Shown here: in pieces, positions 50,868-58,830 of the stretch | Layout of the letters: every line of letters starts with the position of its first letter | How positions within the stretch are numbered: the first letter of the stretch is position 1 | Assembly: GCA_045659025.1 (NCBI GenBank) | Contig: JAZOWA010000007.1 | Coordinates: 17,649-81,648 of the forward strand | Source of the DNA: SIG455 sp045659025 | Lineage (GTDB): Bacteria; Bacillota; Clostridia; UMGS1810 | Direction: 5' to 3' | Length of the DNA: 64,000 nucleotides | Position numbers and translations under genes: made by a program | The notes under the pieces: model-generated | The model's input: only the letters and a program-made list of their open reading frames with translations | The model's database searches: none | What the model was told of the DNA's origin: nothing

Positions 50868-51758
50868 TCACATATTTTCACGGGCATAGTAAAACAGATA
50901 TTGCTGGGCAATACCGCTCAAATTCCCGAATTTACTCGTGCCGAAGGCACTGATTTCACCGGGAGTAGCATTCTCGTCAAGATAGAGAGTACGCATAATC
51001 TTCTGCATCCACACATCCACGGGGAAGGAGTCCCTCTTGCCGAGGGAAAACAACAGCGTACAGTCCGCCACCTTGGGGCCGACTCCCTTTATTTTAAGAA
51101 GCTCCGTCTTTGCCGCCTCGGTTGGGAGGTCAAAGAGAGCATTAAGTTCTATTTCGCCTGATGCCACCTTGCGTGAAGCATCCAGTATATACGGCGCCCG
51201 ATAACCTGCGTTAAGCGGAGCGAGATCCTCCACCTCAAGTGATGCCAATCTGTGGCAGGCAGGGAAAGTATACAGCACCTCATCGCCTAGGGAGATTTCA
51301 TCTCCATACATACGGCAGAGGGTGTCAATGATTTTCATAATTCTGGGTATGTTGTTCTGGGCAGATATGATGTAGGATATAAGGCACTCAAAAGGCTCCT
51401 GATTAAGAATGCGTATTCCGCCGCCATACTCGGTGGCTTTCTTCAGGTGCTCATCTGCCGATAAGGTCTCTTTAATTGTGCCATAGTCGGTGTCAAGGTC
51501 AAGGTAGGGTACCCACACATTCACAAACTCCTCCTCGGAGCAACCTTTAAGGATGAGGGTATCACCATCGTGGCGGATGTTCACACCCTTGCCCATGGCA
51601 ACCCCTGTGAAGCTTCCGTCGGCTTGCTTTATCCAACGGAAACACTGACCGCAGAGAAAGGTATGGTCCGCATTGAAATGGGAAAGCCCCTCCACCGTCA
51701 CGCTGTGAGTATCTTTATTGTATTTATATTCATAACCTTTATTCAAACATACCACCAA
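50868..51758 (-). CDS. 8-oxoguanine DNA glycosylase (OGG1 type)
   Basis: 296 residues: an N-terminal OGG domain (about 10-110; CGQCFRWIKQADGSF) and the HhH-GPD domain. LKIKGVGPKVADCTLLFSLG (about 221-240) is the helix-hairpin-helix with catalytic lysine K229, and FPVDVW holds D248. It removes oxidised guanine and can nick the strand. The start is uncertain: TTG 51758 has no clear ribosome site, and an internal TTG a few codons on is possible. It follows the flippase gene at 51775 by 16 bases and is probably cotranscribed. Confidence 0.88.
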   Translation of the reverse strand: MVVCLNKGYEYKYNKDTHSVTVEGLSHFNADHTFLCGQCFRWIKQADGSFTGVAMGKGVNIRHDGDTLILKGCSEEEFVNVWVPYLDLDTDYGTIKETLSADEHLKKATEYGGGIRILNQEPFECLISYIISAQNNIPRIMKIIDTLCRMYGDEISLGDEVLYTFPACHRLASLEVEDLAPLNAGYRAPYILDASRKVASGEIELNALFDLPTEAAKTELLKIKGVGPKVADCTLLFSLGKRDSFPVDVWMQKIMRTLYLDENATPGEISAFGTSKFGNLSGIAQQYLFYYARENM

Positions 51759-51774
51759 TTAGACTATACCATAT

Positions 51775-53052
51775 TTACTGATTTTCGGCAAGTACTTTTT
51801 TGAGGCGGCAGGCAGATAGGGAGAGATTTACAAGCTCGCTTATATACATAATGGCTATGTATCCGCCCACGCCGAACCGGGGCAGGACAAACCATATCAG
51901 AGGCAGACGCAGGGCGGAGTCAATGGCATTCACCTTAAGGCAATACACTTGCTCACCCATACCCTTTAATATGGCGTCGGTTACGGAGTCTATATACATA
52001 GGCAGAGCAAGGAGGGACAAGGCGGTGATGAATCTGCCTGCGGTCATACTCTTGTATAGGGTGAGCCCCAGCCATTCACCCTTTATAAGCAGAAAGGCAG
52101 ACACCCCTGCTCCCAGTATTGCCGTACCCATAAGTGACAGGATTGTGGCAGATACCACCCGATTTTTGCCCTTGGTGTTCCTTGATGAGATTTCGGGTAT
52201 GAGCAGAGATATCAGGGATTGGAGCAGTACATAGGGGAAGGTGAGTACGGGTATTGCCATACCTTTAAGTGTGCCATAGAGGGCCAGGGGGTTACCCTTG
52301 CCGAAAAGGGCGAGGGTGGTGGGTATTATCAGGTTTTCCGTGGCCGACAGGGCAGAGCGGATATAACTACCTCCTGCAATCGGCAGAGATACGGAGAGGA
52401 TGTCTTTGTATCTTACGTTGGGGGCAGATTCCCTGTGAAGCGACCTGCCACACATTATGGTATTGCAGATAAGGGACACATACGATGACACCACCACCGA
52501 TACTGCAAGGATAAGGCAGGGGTTTTCCCCTTTGCCGAATACTCTTATAAGCAACAGGGTAAAAACCACACTGCCGCACTCGGCTATGCTTCTGTCCGCC
52601 GTCATACGCGGTATGCTTTTCCGCCCTGCGAAGAATCCGCTCATACCACCGCCCATGGCTATGGGCGGTAAGGACCAAGCCAGAACCCGAAGGGGCAATA
52701 CGGCATCGGCTCTGCGGATGATTTTCTCGCCTATTACGGGAGATAGAGCAAAGAGGAGGACACAACTCCCTCCGCCAAACATCAGGGATATGAGCAGGGA
52801 TTTTTTGAGCAGAGAGTCGGCTACGCTCACACTCCTTGCCTCTGCCACGGCTTTGCTCATGGCAAGGGGGATTCCCGATATTGCCACCGCCACCGCAGGC
52901 GCATACACCGACAGTATCAGGTGATACAACCCCAATCCTTCTCCGCCTATGCGGTTTGACAGATACACCTTAAAACCCATCGACACCGCCTCGGTTATCA
53001 TCATAGACAGGGTGAGGGTGGCAACTCCCGACATAAATTCTTTTTTCCTCAT
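51775..53052 (-). CDS. SpoVB-like polysaccharide/lipid flippase (MVF/MOP superfamily)
   Basis: 425 residues with about 12 hydrophobic segments spread over the whole length. The start SGVATLTLSMMITEAVSMGFKVYLSNRIGGEGLGLYHLIL is typical of SpoVB and related MOP exporters, and IPLAMSKAVAEARS follows the first helices as in that group. These proteins flip lipid-linked wall precursors or polysaccharides across the membrane; SpoVB acts in spore cortex formation. No other sporulation gene is near, so a general wall role is equally possible. ATG is preceded by AAAGGGGG. Confidence 0.82.
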   Translation of the reverse strand: MRKKEFMSGVATLTLSMMITEAVSMGFKVYLSNRIGGEGLGLYHLILSVYAPAVAVAISGIPLAMSKAVAEARSVSVADSLLKKSLLISLMFGGGSCVLLFALSPVIGEKIIRRADAVLPLRVLAWSLPPIAMGGGMSGFFAGRKSIPRMTADRSIAECGSVVFTLLLIRVFGKGENPCLILAVSVVVSSYVSLICNTIMCGRSLHRESAPNVRYKDILSVSLPIAGGSYIRSALSATENLIIPTTLALFGKGNPLALYGTLKGMAIPVLTFPYVLLQSLISLLIPEISSRNTKGKNRVVSATILSLMGTAILGAGVSAFLLIKGEWLGLTLYKSMTAGRFITALSLLALPMYIDSVTDAILKGMGEQVYCLKVNAIDSALRLPLIWFVLPRFGVGGYIAIMYISELVNLSLSACRLKKVLAENQ

Positions 53053-53163
53053 ATCGTCCCCCTTTGAGAAATTGCGGGTATTCCAATCAAGCAGTCTTCA
53101 TATTTTCTTTGGCTAAATATATGCGGTGGAATTTGTCACTATGCATCGCATTATAAATTATAC

Positions 53164-53192
53164 TTGACAAAAACATAGCAAAAATATATAAT
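53164..53192 (+). promoter_or_regulatory. promoter for rsmD-coaD
   Basis: TTGACA (53164-53169), 17 bases, TATAAT (53187-53192); consensus quality, about 30 bases ahead of rsmD. Confidence 0.8.
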
Positions 53193-53226
53193 AAAGACAG
53201 TATTATCATAGGAGTGGTATAGTCAG

Positions 53227-53766
53227 TTGAGAATCATATCCGGTAAATCAAGAGGCAGTAAATTGTTCTCTCCCGAGGGGGATGACACCCGTCCCACTCT
53301 TGACAGAGTCAGGGAAGCGATTTTCAGTATGATTCAATGCTATATCCCTGAGGCAAGGGTATTGGACCTCTTTGCAGGAAGCGGTGCTATGGGCCTTGAG
53401 GCCTTGAGCCGTGGCGCAGAGTATGCCGACTTTGTGGATGTCAGTTCATCTGCTTGCGGTGTGGTCAAGAAAAACATTGAGAAGACCCGCCTTGAAAATT
53501 GCAAGGTTCATAATATGGATTTCAAGCGGTTCCTTGCCGGATGCGACGCCCCCTATGACGTGATATTTATAGACCCGCCTTACAGAGCAGGGTACTACAA
53601 AGAAGCACTTGATGCCATACGGGCTCGTTCCCTTTTAAGTGATGAGGGTATCATAGTCGCCGAGAGTAGTGAGGATGACCTCGACACCGGTGATTTTGAG
53701 GTATATCGCAAGCGTACCTACGGCAAGGTTTCTGTGTATGTGCTTTGCCACAAGGAGAGAGAATAG
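53227..53766 (+). CDS. rsmD: 16S rRNA (guanine-966-N2)-methyltransferase
   Basis: 179 residues. MRIISGKSRGSKL, TRPTLDRVREAIFSM, LDLFAGSGAMGLEALSRGA (SAM site) and IDPPY (115-119; catalytic) are RsmD signatures. The start is TTG with AGGAG about 12 bases upstream. coaD begins at the base after its stop, a pairing conserved across Firmicutes, so both are translated from one mRNA. Confidence 0.94.
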   Translation: MRIISGKSRGSKLFSPEGDDTRPTLDRVREAIFSMIQCYIPEARVLDLFAGSGAMGLEALSRGAEYADFVDVSSSACGVVKKNIEKTRLENCKVHNMDFKRFLAGCDAPYDVIFIDPPYRAGYYKEALDAIRARSLLSDEGIIVAESSEDDLDTGDFEVYRKRTYGKVSVYVLCHKERE

Positions 53767-54264
53767 ATGAAAAATATTGCTGTTTATCCCGGCTCTTTTG
53801 ACCCCGTCACCAACGGGCATCTGGATATAATCAAGAGGGCATCAAAAATATTTGAAAAGGTGTACGTTGCCATATTGACCAACAGTTCCAAATCCCCCAT
53901 GTTCTCCGTGGAGGAGCGTATGGAGATGATCAGGCAGTCCGTGAAAGCCAAGGGCCTCACTAATGTAGAGGTTTGCAACTTTAACGGTCTTTTGGTTGAC
54001 TTTGTGGCAGAGAAGAACGCCAACGTTATTATCAAGGGCCTTCGCGCTGTGTCGGATTTTGAATACGAATTCCAGATGGCGCTGATGAACCATAAATTAC
54101 TCAAAGATGTTGAGACACTTTTTATGATGACTTCCAATAAGTACTCATACCTAAGTTCCAGCATTGTGAAAGAGGTTGCCCGCTACGGCGGTAATCTTGA
54201 CGGCCTTGTGCCGGAAGAGCTTATTGCTCCGATTATTCAACGTGCTATGCAGTTAAAGAAGTAA
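53767..54264 (+). CDS. coaD: pantetheine-phosphate adenylyltransferase
   Basis: 165 residues; fourth step of coenzyme A synthesis. GSFDPVTNGHLDII (9-22) carries the nucleotidyltransferase T/HxGH site with H18, and YSYLSSSIVKEVARYGG is the ISSSxVKE-type motif. ATG directly abuts the rsmD stop; the ribosome site AAGGAGAG is inside rsmD. Likely one operon with rsmD and the following coiled-coil gene. Confidence 0.95.
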   Translation: MKNIAVYPGSFDPVTNGHLDIIKRASKIFEKVYVAILTNSSKSPMFSVEERMEMIRQSVKAKGLTNVEVCNFNGLLVDFVAEKNANVIIKGLRAVSDFEYEFQMALMNHKLLKDVETLFMMTSNKYSYLSSSIVKEVARYGGNLDGLVPEELIAPIIQRAMQLKK

Positions 54265-54300
54265 ATTAATTTAACGTAAATACGAAAGGACAGGTGTATC

Positions 54301-54795
54301 ATGGAAAGAACTACTGATATCATCGAATTGCTCAGCGAATTAGAGGAGATTATAGACAGCGGTTTTGAATTCCCCATTATTCGCAAGACTTTTATTGACA
54401 AAGCAGAGGTAATGGAGATCATCAAAGAGATCAGTCTCCACATCCCCGAGGAAGTGCGTATTGCCAAATCCGTTGCAGAGGACAGACAGAGAATCCTCGG
54501 CGATGCAAAGAAGCAGGCAGACCTCATCTTGAAGGGTGCAGAGGAGAAGATTGTATCTCTCATTGACGAGCACGAGATTACCAAACGCGCTAACACCAAA
54601 GCTAACGAGATCATCGCTACTGCTCAGGCAAATGCCCGTGAGATTCGTCTCGGCACATTGCAGTTTGCAGATGACGTGCTTAAAAAAGCAGAGCTCGGTC
54701 TTCGTGATGTGACTGCACAGTCAAGTGCATCTCTCACCAAGCTCACCGATACACTCCGCAACAGCAGAGCAGAACTCCAGAACGGCAAGCGCTGA
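54301..54795 (+). CDS. coiled-coil protein following coaD, function unknown
   Basis: 164 residues, almost entirely helical and charged, with no membrane segment or catalytic motif. The central part (about 60-140) has the Ala/Glu/Lys pattern of V-type ATPase stalk (subunit E/H-like) and DivIVA-like coiled coils. The first 50 residues, ERTTDIIELLSELEEIIDSG, form a conserved-looking head. Similar proteins often sit after coaD in Clostridia and are labelled ATPase without evidence. ATG follows AAAGGACAGG. A structural or division-related role is a guess. Confidence 0.65.
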   Translation: MERTTDIIELLSELEEIIDSGFEFPIIRKTFIDKAEVMEIIKEISLHIPEEVRIAKSVAEDRQRILGDAKKQADLILKGAEEKIVSLIDEHEITKRANTKANEIIATAQANAREIRLGTLQFADDVLKKAELGLRDVTAQSSASLTKLTDTLRNSRAELQNGKR

Positions 54796-54814
54796 GAGCA
54801 AAGAAGATAAAGGT

Positions 54815-55411
54815 ATGCATAGAATCGATACACTTTTAGAGTCAATGCGCCTTTATGCCACACGCAATTATGTACCCATAATCCGCCCCGAAACGGAGCG
54901 GATTTTGTGTTCTATTGTGGAGGAGAAGAAGCCGACCAGGATATTGGAGCTCGGCACGGCTATCGGCTACTCTGCGATTTCTGTGAGCAGATTTATGGCG
55001 GATGACGGTATAATAATAACCGTTGAGAGAGATGGCGACAGGGCGGATATGGCAAGGGATAATATTGCCGAGGCAGGCCTTAAGGACAGGATACGTCTTA
55101 TAGAGGATGATGCTCTCACTCTGCTTCAGTCTATGGACAGACCCGTTGACCTTATCTTTCTTGATGCGGATAAATCCCATTATATAGACTACTACGAGGA
55201 TTGCCTCCGACTTCTTAACAGCGGTGGTATGATATTTGCCGATAACGTCCTCTTTGCAGGATTAGTGGAGGCAGAGGGGGAGGCAGCCCGCAAGCACCGC
55301 ACCATTGTAAATAACCTTCGTGAATTCATATCCGTAGTAGAATCCGACGAACGCGTGGCCTCCCGTCTCATCCATACTGAGGACGGAATACTCATCATAG
55401 AGAAGAAATAA
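54815..55411 (+). CDS. SAM-dependent O-methyltransferase family 3 (TrmR-like)
   Basis: 198 residues. RILELGTAIGYSAISVSRF is the SAM-binding loop, FLDADKSHYIDYYEDCLRLL holds the metal-ligand region and FADNVLFAGLV the following loop, all as in YrrM/TrmR, which methylates the wobble uridine derivative of tRNA. The next gene is a U32-family protein, and that gene pair also occurs around trmR in Firmicutes, which supports TrmR. ATG 54815 is close to a weak AAAGG; in-frame codons upstream overlap the preceding gene and are rejected. Confidence 0.83.
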   Translation: MHRIDTLLESMRLYATRNYVPIIRPETERILCSIVEEKKPTRILELGTAIGYSAISVSRFMADDGIIITVERDGDRADMARDNIAEAGLKDRIRLIEDDALTLLQSMDRPVDLIFLDADKSHYIDYYEDCLRLLNSGGMIFADNVLFAGLVEAEGEAARKHRTIVNNLREFISVVESDERVASRLIHTEDGILIIEKK

Positions 55412-55430
55412 TATTACTGGGGTGACCTAT

Positions 55431-56648
55431 ATGAAAAAACCCGAATTACTCGCTCCTGCGGGCAGTTTTAATACTATGAAATACGCCTTTGCCTACGGTG
55501 CTGATGCGGTGTATGTGGGGGGAGAGGAGTTTTCCCTGCGTACTGCGTCAAAGAATTTCAGCCGTGCAGAGCTTGAAGAGGCGGTAAGATACGCCCATAC
55601 CCTGAACAAGAAGATTTATGTAGCGGTGAATATATTTTGCCACAACGCAGATATTGATGAACTTGCCGAGTATGCAAAGTATCTGGAGCTTATTAAGGTG
55701 GACGGTGTTATCGTATCGGATATCGGTGCAATTCACACCGTAAAGTCCGTTGCCCCCGCCCTTGATATCCACGTAAGCACTCAGGCAAACACCACCAACT
55801 CCGCAGCCGTTGCCGCTTGGAAGGCATTAGGCGCCACCAGAGTAGTGCCGGCGAGGGAACTTTCCTTTGAGGAGATTGCCCGTATCAAGGCAGAGTGTGA
55901 TGTGGAGATTGAGACCTTCGTTCACGGCGCTATGTGCATATCCTATTCAGGCAGATGCCTTATGAGCAACTACTTCACGGGCAGAGGAGCCAATCAGGGT
56001 GCGTGCGCCCATCCCTGCCGTTGGGAATATACGATTAAAGAAAAGACCCGTCCCGATGAGGAGATGCCCGTTGTGGAGACGGAGCGAGGCACATTTATAT
56101 TCAATTCCAAGGATCTTTGTATGATAGAGCACATCCCTGCGCTGTGTGAGGCGGGGATAGACAGCTTCAAGATAGAGGGCAGAGTGAAGAACGAGCTTTA
56201 CGTGGCCACCGTAGTATCTGCTTACCGCAAGGCGATAGATGATTACTTTGCCTCACCTGAGGATTATGAGCTTGATAAATCCCTGCTTGAAGAACTTACC
56301 AAGGTGAGCCACAGAGGATACACCACCGGCTTTTATTTTGGCAGACCCGATGCGGATGCGCATAATTTTGAGAGCAGTGAATATATAAGAGACTACGGGA
56401 TAGTCGGCGTGGTGAGGAGTTATGACAAGGATACGGGCATTGCAGAGATTGAGCAACGCAACCGTTTCTTTGAAGGCGACGAGTTAGAAATCCTCGTTCC
56501 CGGTGCGTCCTACTTCACCCAGAAGGCCGAGGGAATGACCAACGAAGCAGGGGAGAGCATCACCGTTGCCCCCAATGCGCAGATGACGGTATTTATGAAA
56601 ACCGACCGACCTGTAGAGGAGTTCTCCATACTGCGAAAAAAATTGTGA
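55431..56648 (+). CDS. peptidase U32 family protein (tRNA hydroxylation, TrhP-like)
   Basis: 405 residues. KPELLAPAGSFNTMKYAFAYGADAVYVGG opens the TIM-barrel domain, and ETFVHGAMCISYSGRCLMS with GACAHPCRWEY is the U32 signature whose cysteines bind an iron-sulfur cluster. TrhP-type members use prephenate to hydroxylate tRNA wobble uridine, upstream of TrmR methylation, so the adjacency to a TrmR-like gene is functionally sensible. The old name collagenase/protease is probably misleading. ATG 55431 follows GGGGTG; GTG 55422 is part of that site. Confidence 0.87.
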   Translation: MKKPELLAPAGSFNTMKYAFAYGADAVYVGGEEFSLRTASKNFSRAELEEAVRYAHTLNKKIYVAVNIFCHNADIDELAEYAKYLELIKVDGVIVSDIGAIHTVKSVAPALDIHVSTQANTTNSAAVAAWKALGATRVVPARELSFEEIARIKAECDVEIETFVHGAMCISYSGRCLMSNYFTGRGANQGACAHPCRWEYTIKEKTRPDEEMPVVETERGTFIFNSKDLCMIEHIPALCEAGIDSFKIEGRVKNELYVATVVSAYRKAIDDYFASPEDYELDKSLLEELTKVSHRGYTTGFYFGRPDADAHNFESSEYIRDYGIVGVVRSYDKDTGIAEIEQRNRFFEGDELEILVPGASYFTQKAEGMTNEAGESITVAPNAQMTVFMKTDRPVEEFSILRKKL

Positions 56649-56750
56649 AATTTTCGACAAATAAAAAGGAAATAGAGGATAAATATCGAAATATATAAAA
56701 TAAGGCAAAAGTTGAATTTTATTTAATCATATATACAGGAGGTATTTGAT

Positions 56751-58532
56751 ATGAAGACAACAAACAAGAAAGTCCTCGCATGGCTTGACGAGATGTCTGC
56801 CATGACAAGACCCGAATCAATCGTATGGATTGACGGTAGCGAGGCACAGCTTGAGGCACTCCGTGCAGAAGCGGTAGCCACAGGCGAGATGATAAAACTC
56901 AATCAGGAGAAGCTCCCCGGATGCTACTATCACAGAACAGCAGAGAACGACGTTGCCCGTGTAGAGGATAGAACCTTCATCTGCACACCCACCAAGGAAG
57001 AGGCAGGTCCTGTTAACAACTGGATGGATCCCGAGGAGATGTATGCAAAGCTTAAAAAGCTCTATGACGGTTCTATGGAAGGCAGAACAATGTACGTTAT
57101 TCCCTATTCAATGGGTCCCGTTGGTTCACCCTTCTCCAAGATTGGTATCGAGCTTACAGACAGTATCTATGTTGTGCTCAACATGGCTATTATGACAAGA
57201 ATCGGTGACAGCGTGCTTGATGCTCTCGGTGAGGACGGCGATTTCGTTAAATGTCTCCACGCCAAGAAGGATGTTGATCCCGAGGAAAGATATATCGTGC
57301 AGTTCCCCCAGGATTCTACAATCTGGTCAATCAACTCCGCATACGGCGGTAACGTACTTCTCGGTAAGAAGTGCTTTGCGCTCCGTATTGCATCCTACCT
57401 CGGTATGCAGGAGGGCTGGATGGCTGAGCATATGCTCATTTTGGGTCTTGAGAATCCCCAGGGCGAGGTTAAGTACATCTGTGCTGCATTCCCCTCTGCT
57501 TGTGGTAAGACCAACCTTGCAATGCTTATTCCCCCCGAGTACCTTAAGGAAAAGGGTTATAAAGTATGGACAGTAGGTGACGACATCTCCTGGCTCCGTA
57601 TCGGTGCTGATGGCAGACTCTATGCTATCAACCCCGAGGCAGGTTTCTTCGGTGTTGCCCCCGGTACCAGCGAAAAGACCAACTTCAACGCGCTTGAAGC
57701 TACCAAGAAGAATACCATCTTCACTAACGTAGCTATCAATAATGATGATATGACAGTATGGTGGGAAGGTCTTGATAAGAATCCTCCCGAGAATGCAACA
57801 GAGTGGAAGGGTGCAAAGGTGAACGGCAAAGAGTACACCGCAGCAGGCAACAAACTTGCTCACCCCAACTCCAGATTCACCGCTCCTGCAATCAACTGCC
57901 CCTGCATCTCATCTGAATTTGAGAATCCCCAGGGTGTGCCGATTTCTGCAATCGTATTTGGTGGCAGAAGAGCGAAGACCGCTCCCCTCGTATACCAGGC
58001 AAGAGATTGGGAACACGGTGTATTCGTAGGTGCTACCATGGCATCTGAGACCACCGCAGCTGCTGCCGGTGCAGTAGGTGTGGTAAGACGTGACCCCATG
58101 GCTATGAAACCCTTCGTTGGTTATAACATGGCAGATTACTTCGGCCACTGGCTCGAGATGGGTAAGAAGATGGATGCTGACAAAGCTCCCAAGATCTTCC
58201 ACGTTAACTGGTTCCGTCAGGATGATGAAGGCAACTTCATGTGGCCCGGTTTCGGTGACAATATGCGCGTTCTCCTCTGGATTCTCGACCGTTGCGAAGG
58301 CAAGGTTGGTGCAAATGAGAGCGAGATCGGTTTCTTGCCCGATATGTCAGATATCGACGTTACTGATTTGGATATCAATGAGGACGTACTCAAAGAGCTC
58401 CTCACAGTGGATAAGAGCGTATGGCTCGAAGACGTTGCTGACCAGAAGGAATACTTCGCACAGTTCGGTGACCGTCTCCCCGAGGCAATCGCAAAACAGC
58501 TTTCTATCCTGGAGGGCAACCTTAAGAAATAA
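56751..58532 (+). CDS. pckG: phosphoenolpyruvate carboxykinase (GTP)
   Basis: 593 residues. It interconverts oxaloacetate and PEP using GTP. The GTP-class kinase loop FPSACGKTNLAML (about 247-259) replaces the ATP-class motif, and YGGNVLLGKKCFALRIAS, GDDISWLR and NCPCISSEF agree with the same class. ATG follows AGGAGG. It stands as a single gene closed by its own terminator. In fermenting Clostridia it often runs toward oxaloacetate, capturing CO2. Confidence 0.96.
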   Translation: MKTTNKKVLAWLDEMSAMTRPESIVWIDGSEAQLEALRAEAVATGEMIKLNQEKLPGCYYHRTAENDVARVEDRTFICTPTKEEAGPVNNWMDPEEMYAKLKKLYDGSMEGRTMYVIPYSMGPVGSPFSKIGIELTDSIYVVLNMAIMTRIGDSVLDALGEDGDFVKCLHAKKDVDPEERYIVQFPQDSTIWSINSAYGGNVLLGKKCFALRIASYLGMQEGWMAEHMLILGLENPQGEVKYICAAFPSACGKTNLAMLIPPEYLKEKGYKVWTVGDDISWLRIGADGRLYAINPEAGFFGVAPGTSEKTNFNALEATKKNTIFTNVAINNDDMTVWWEGLDKNPPENATEWKGAKVNGKEYTAAGNKLAHPNSRFTAPAINCPCISSEFENPQGVPISAIVFGGRRAKTAPLVYQARDWEHGVFVGATMASETTAAAAGAVGVVRRDPMAMKPFVGYNMADYFGHWLEMGKKMDADKAPKIFHVNWFRQDDEGNFMWPGFGDNMRVLLWILDRCEGKVGANESEIGFLPDMSDIDVTDLDINEDVLKELLTVDKSVWLEDVADQKEYFAQFGDRLPEAIAKQLSILEGNLKK

Positions 58533-58547
58533 TCAACGCAATATGAT

Positions 58548-58578
58548 AAAAAGCCAAGGGTTTTCCCTTGGCTTTTTT
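58548..58578 (+). terminator. terminator after pckG
   Basis: AAAAAGCCAAGGG-TTTT-CCCTTGGCTTTTTT. Confidence 0.93.
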
Positions 58579-58605
58579 GATTTTAATTTTGGCATAATCA
58601 CTTAT

Positions 58606-58639
58606 GGCAGAGGGGGGATACTCCTCTGCCTTGTTTTTG
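58606..58639 (+). terminator. second terminator-like hairpin downstream of pckG
   Basis: GGCAGAGG (58606-58613) and CCTCTGCC (58623-58630) followed by TTGTTTTTG. It is only 28 bases past the first terminator, so it either backs it up or belongs to the leader of the SLH gene. Confidence 0.6.
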
Positions 58640-58740
58640 TAGGACAAAAATATCGAAGGAAAAACCATTGTCGCAAAATTGGATATATTGGAATATATTG
58701 ATGGTTGATATACCTTCGGATATGCGATATGATATACACA

Positions 58741-58799
58741 GCCCGAGGGAAACGGATTGGCATCTGCCTCGGTGCGAACACATAGGGGTACCCCTTGTG
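58741..58799 (+). promoter_or_regulatory. paired leader hairpins before the SLH gene
   Basis: Outer stem CCGAGG (58743-58748)/CCTCGG (58767-58772) with inner GAT-TGGC-ATC, followed by CACA-AGGGG-TA-CCCCT-TGTG (58778-58799). The same outer stem occurs at 8501-8529 in the leader of the heparinase-like gene, also followed by a second hairpin. Confidence 0.5.
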
Positions 58800-58830
58800 C
58801 CCCGAAAACCATTAAAGGAGGAAACATTTA

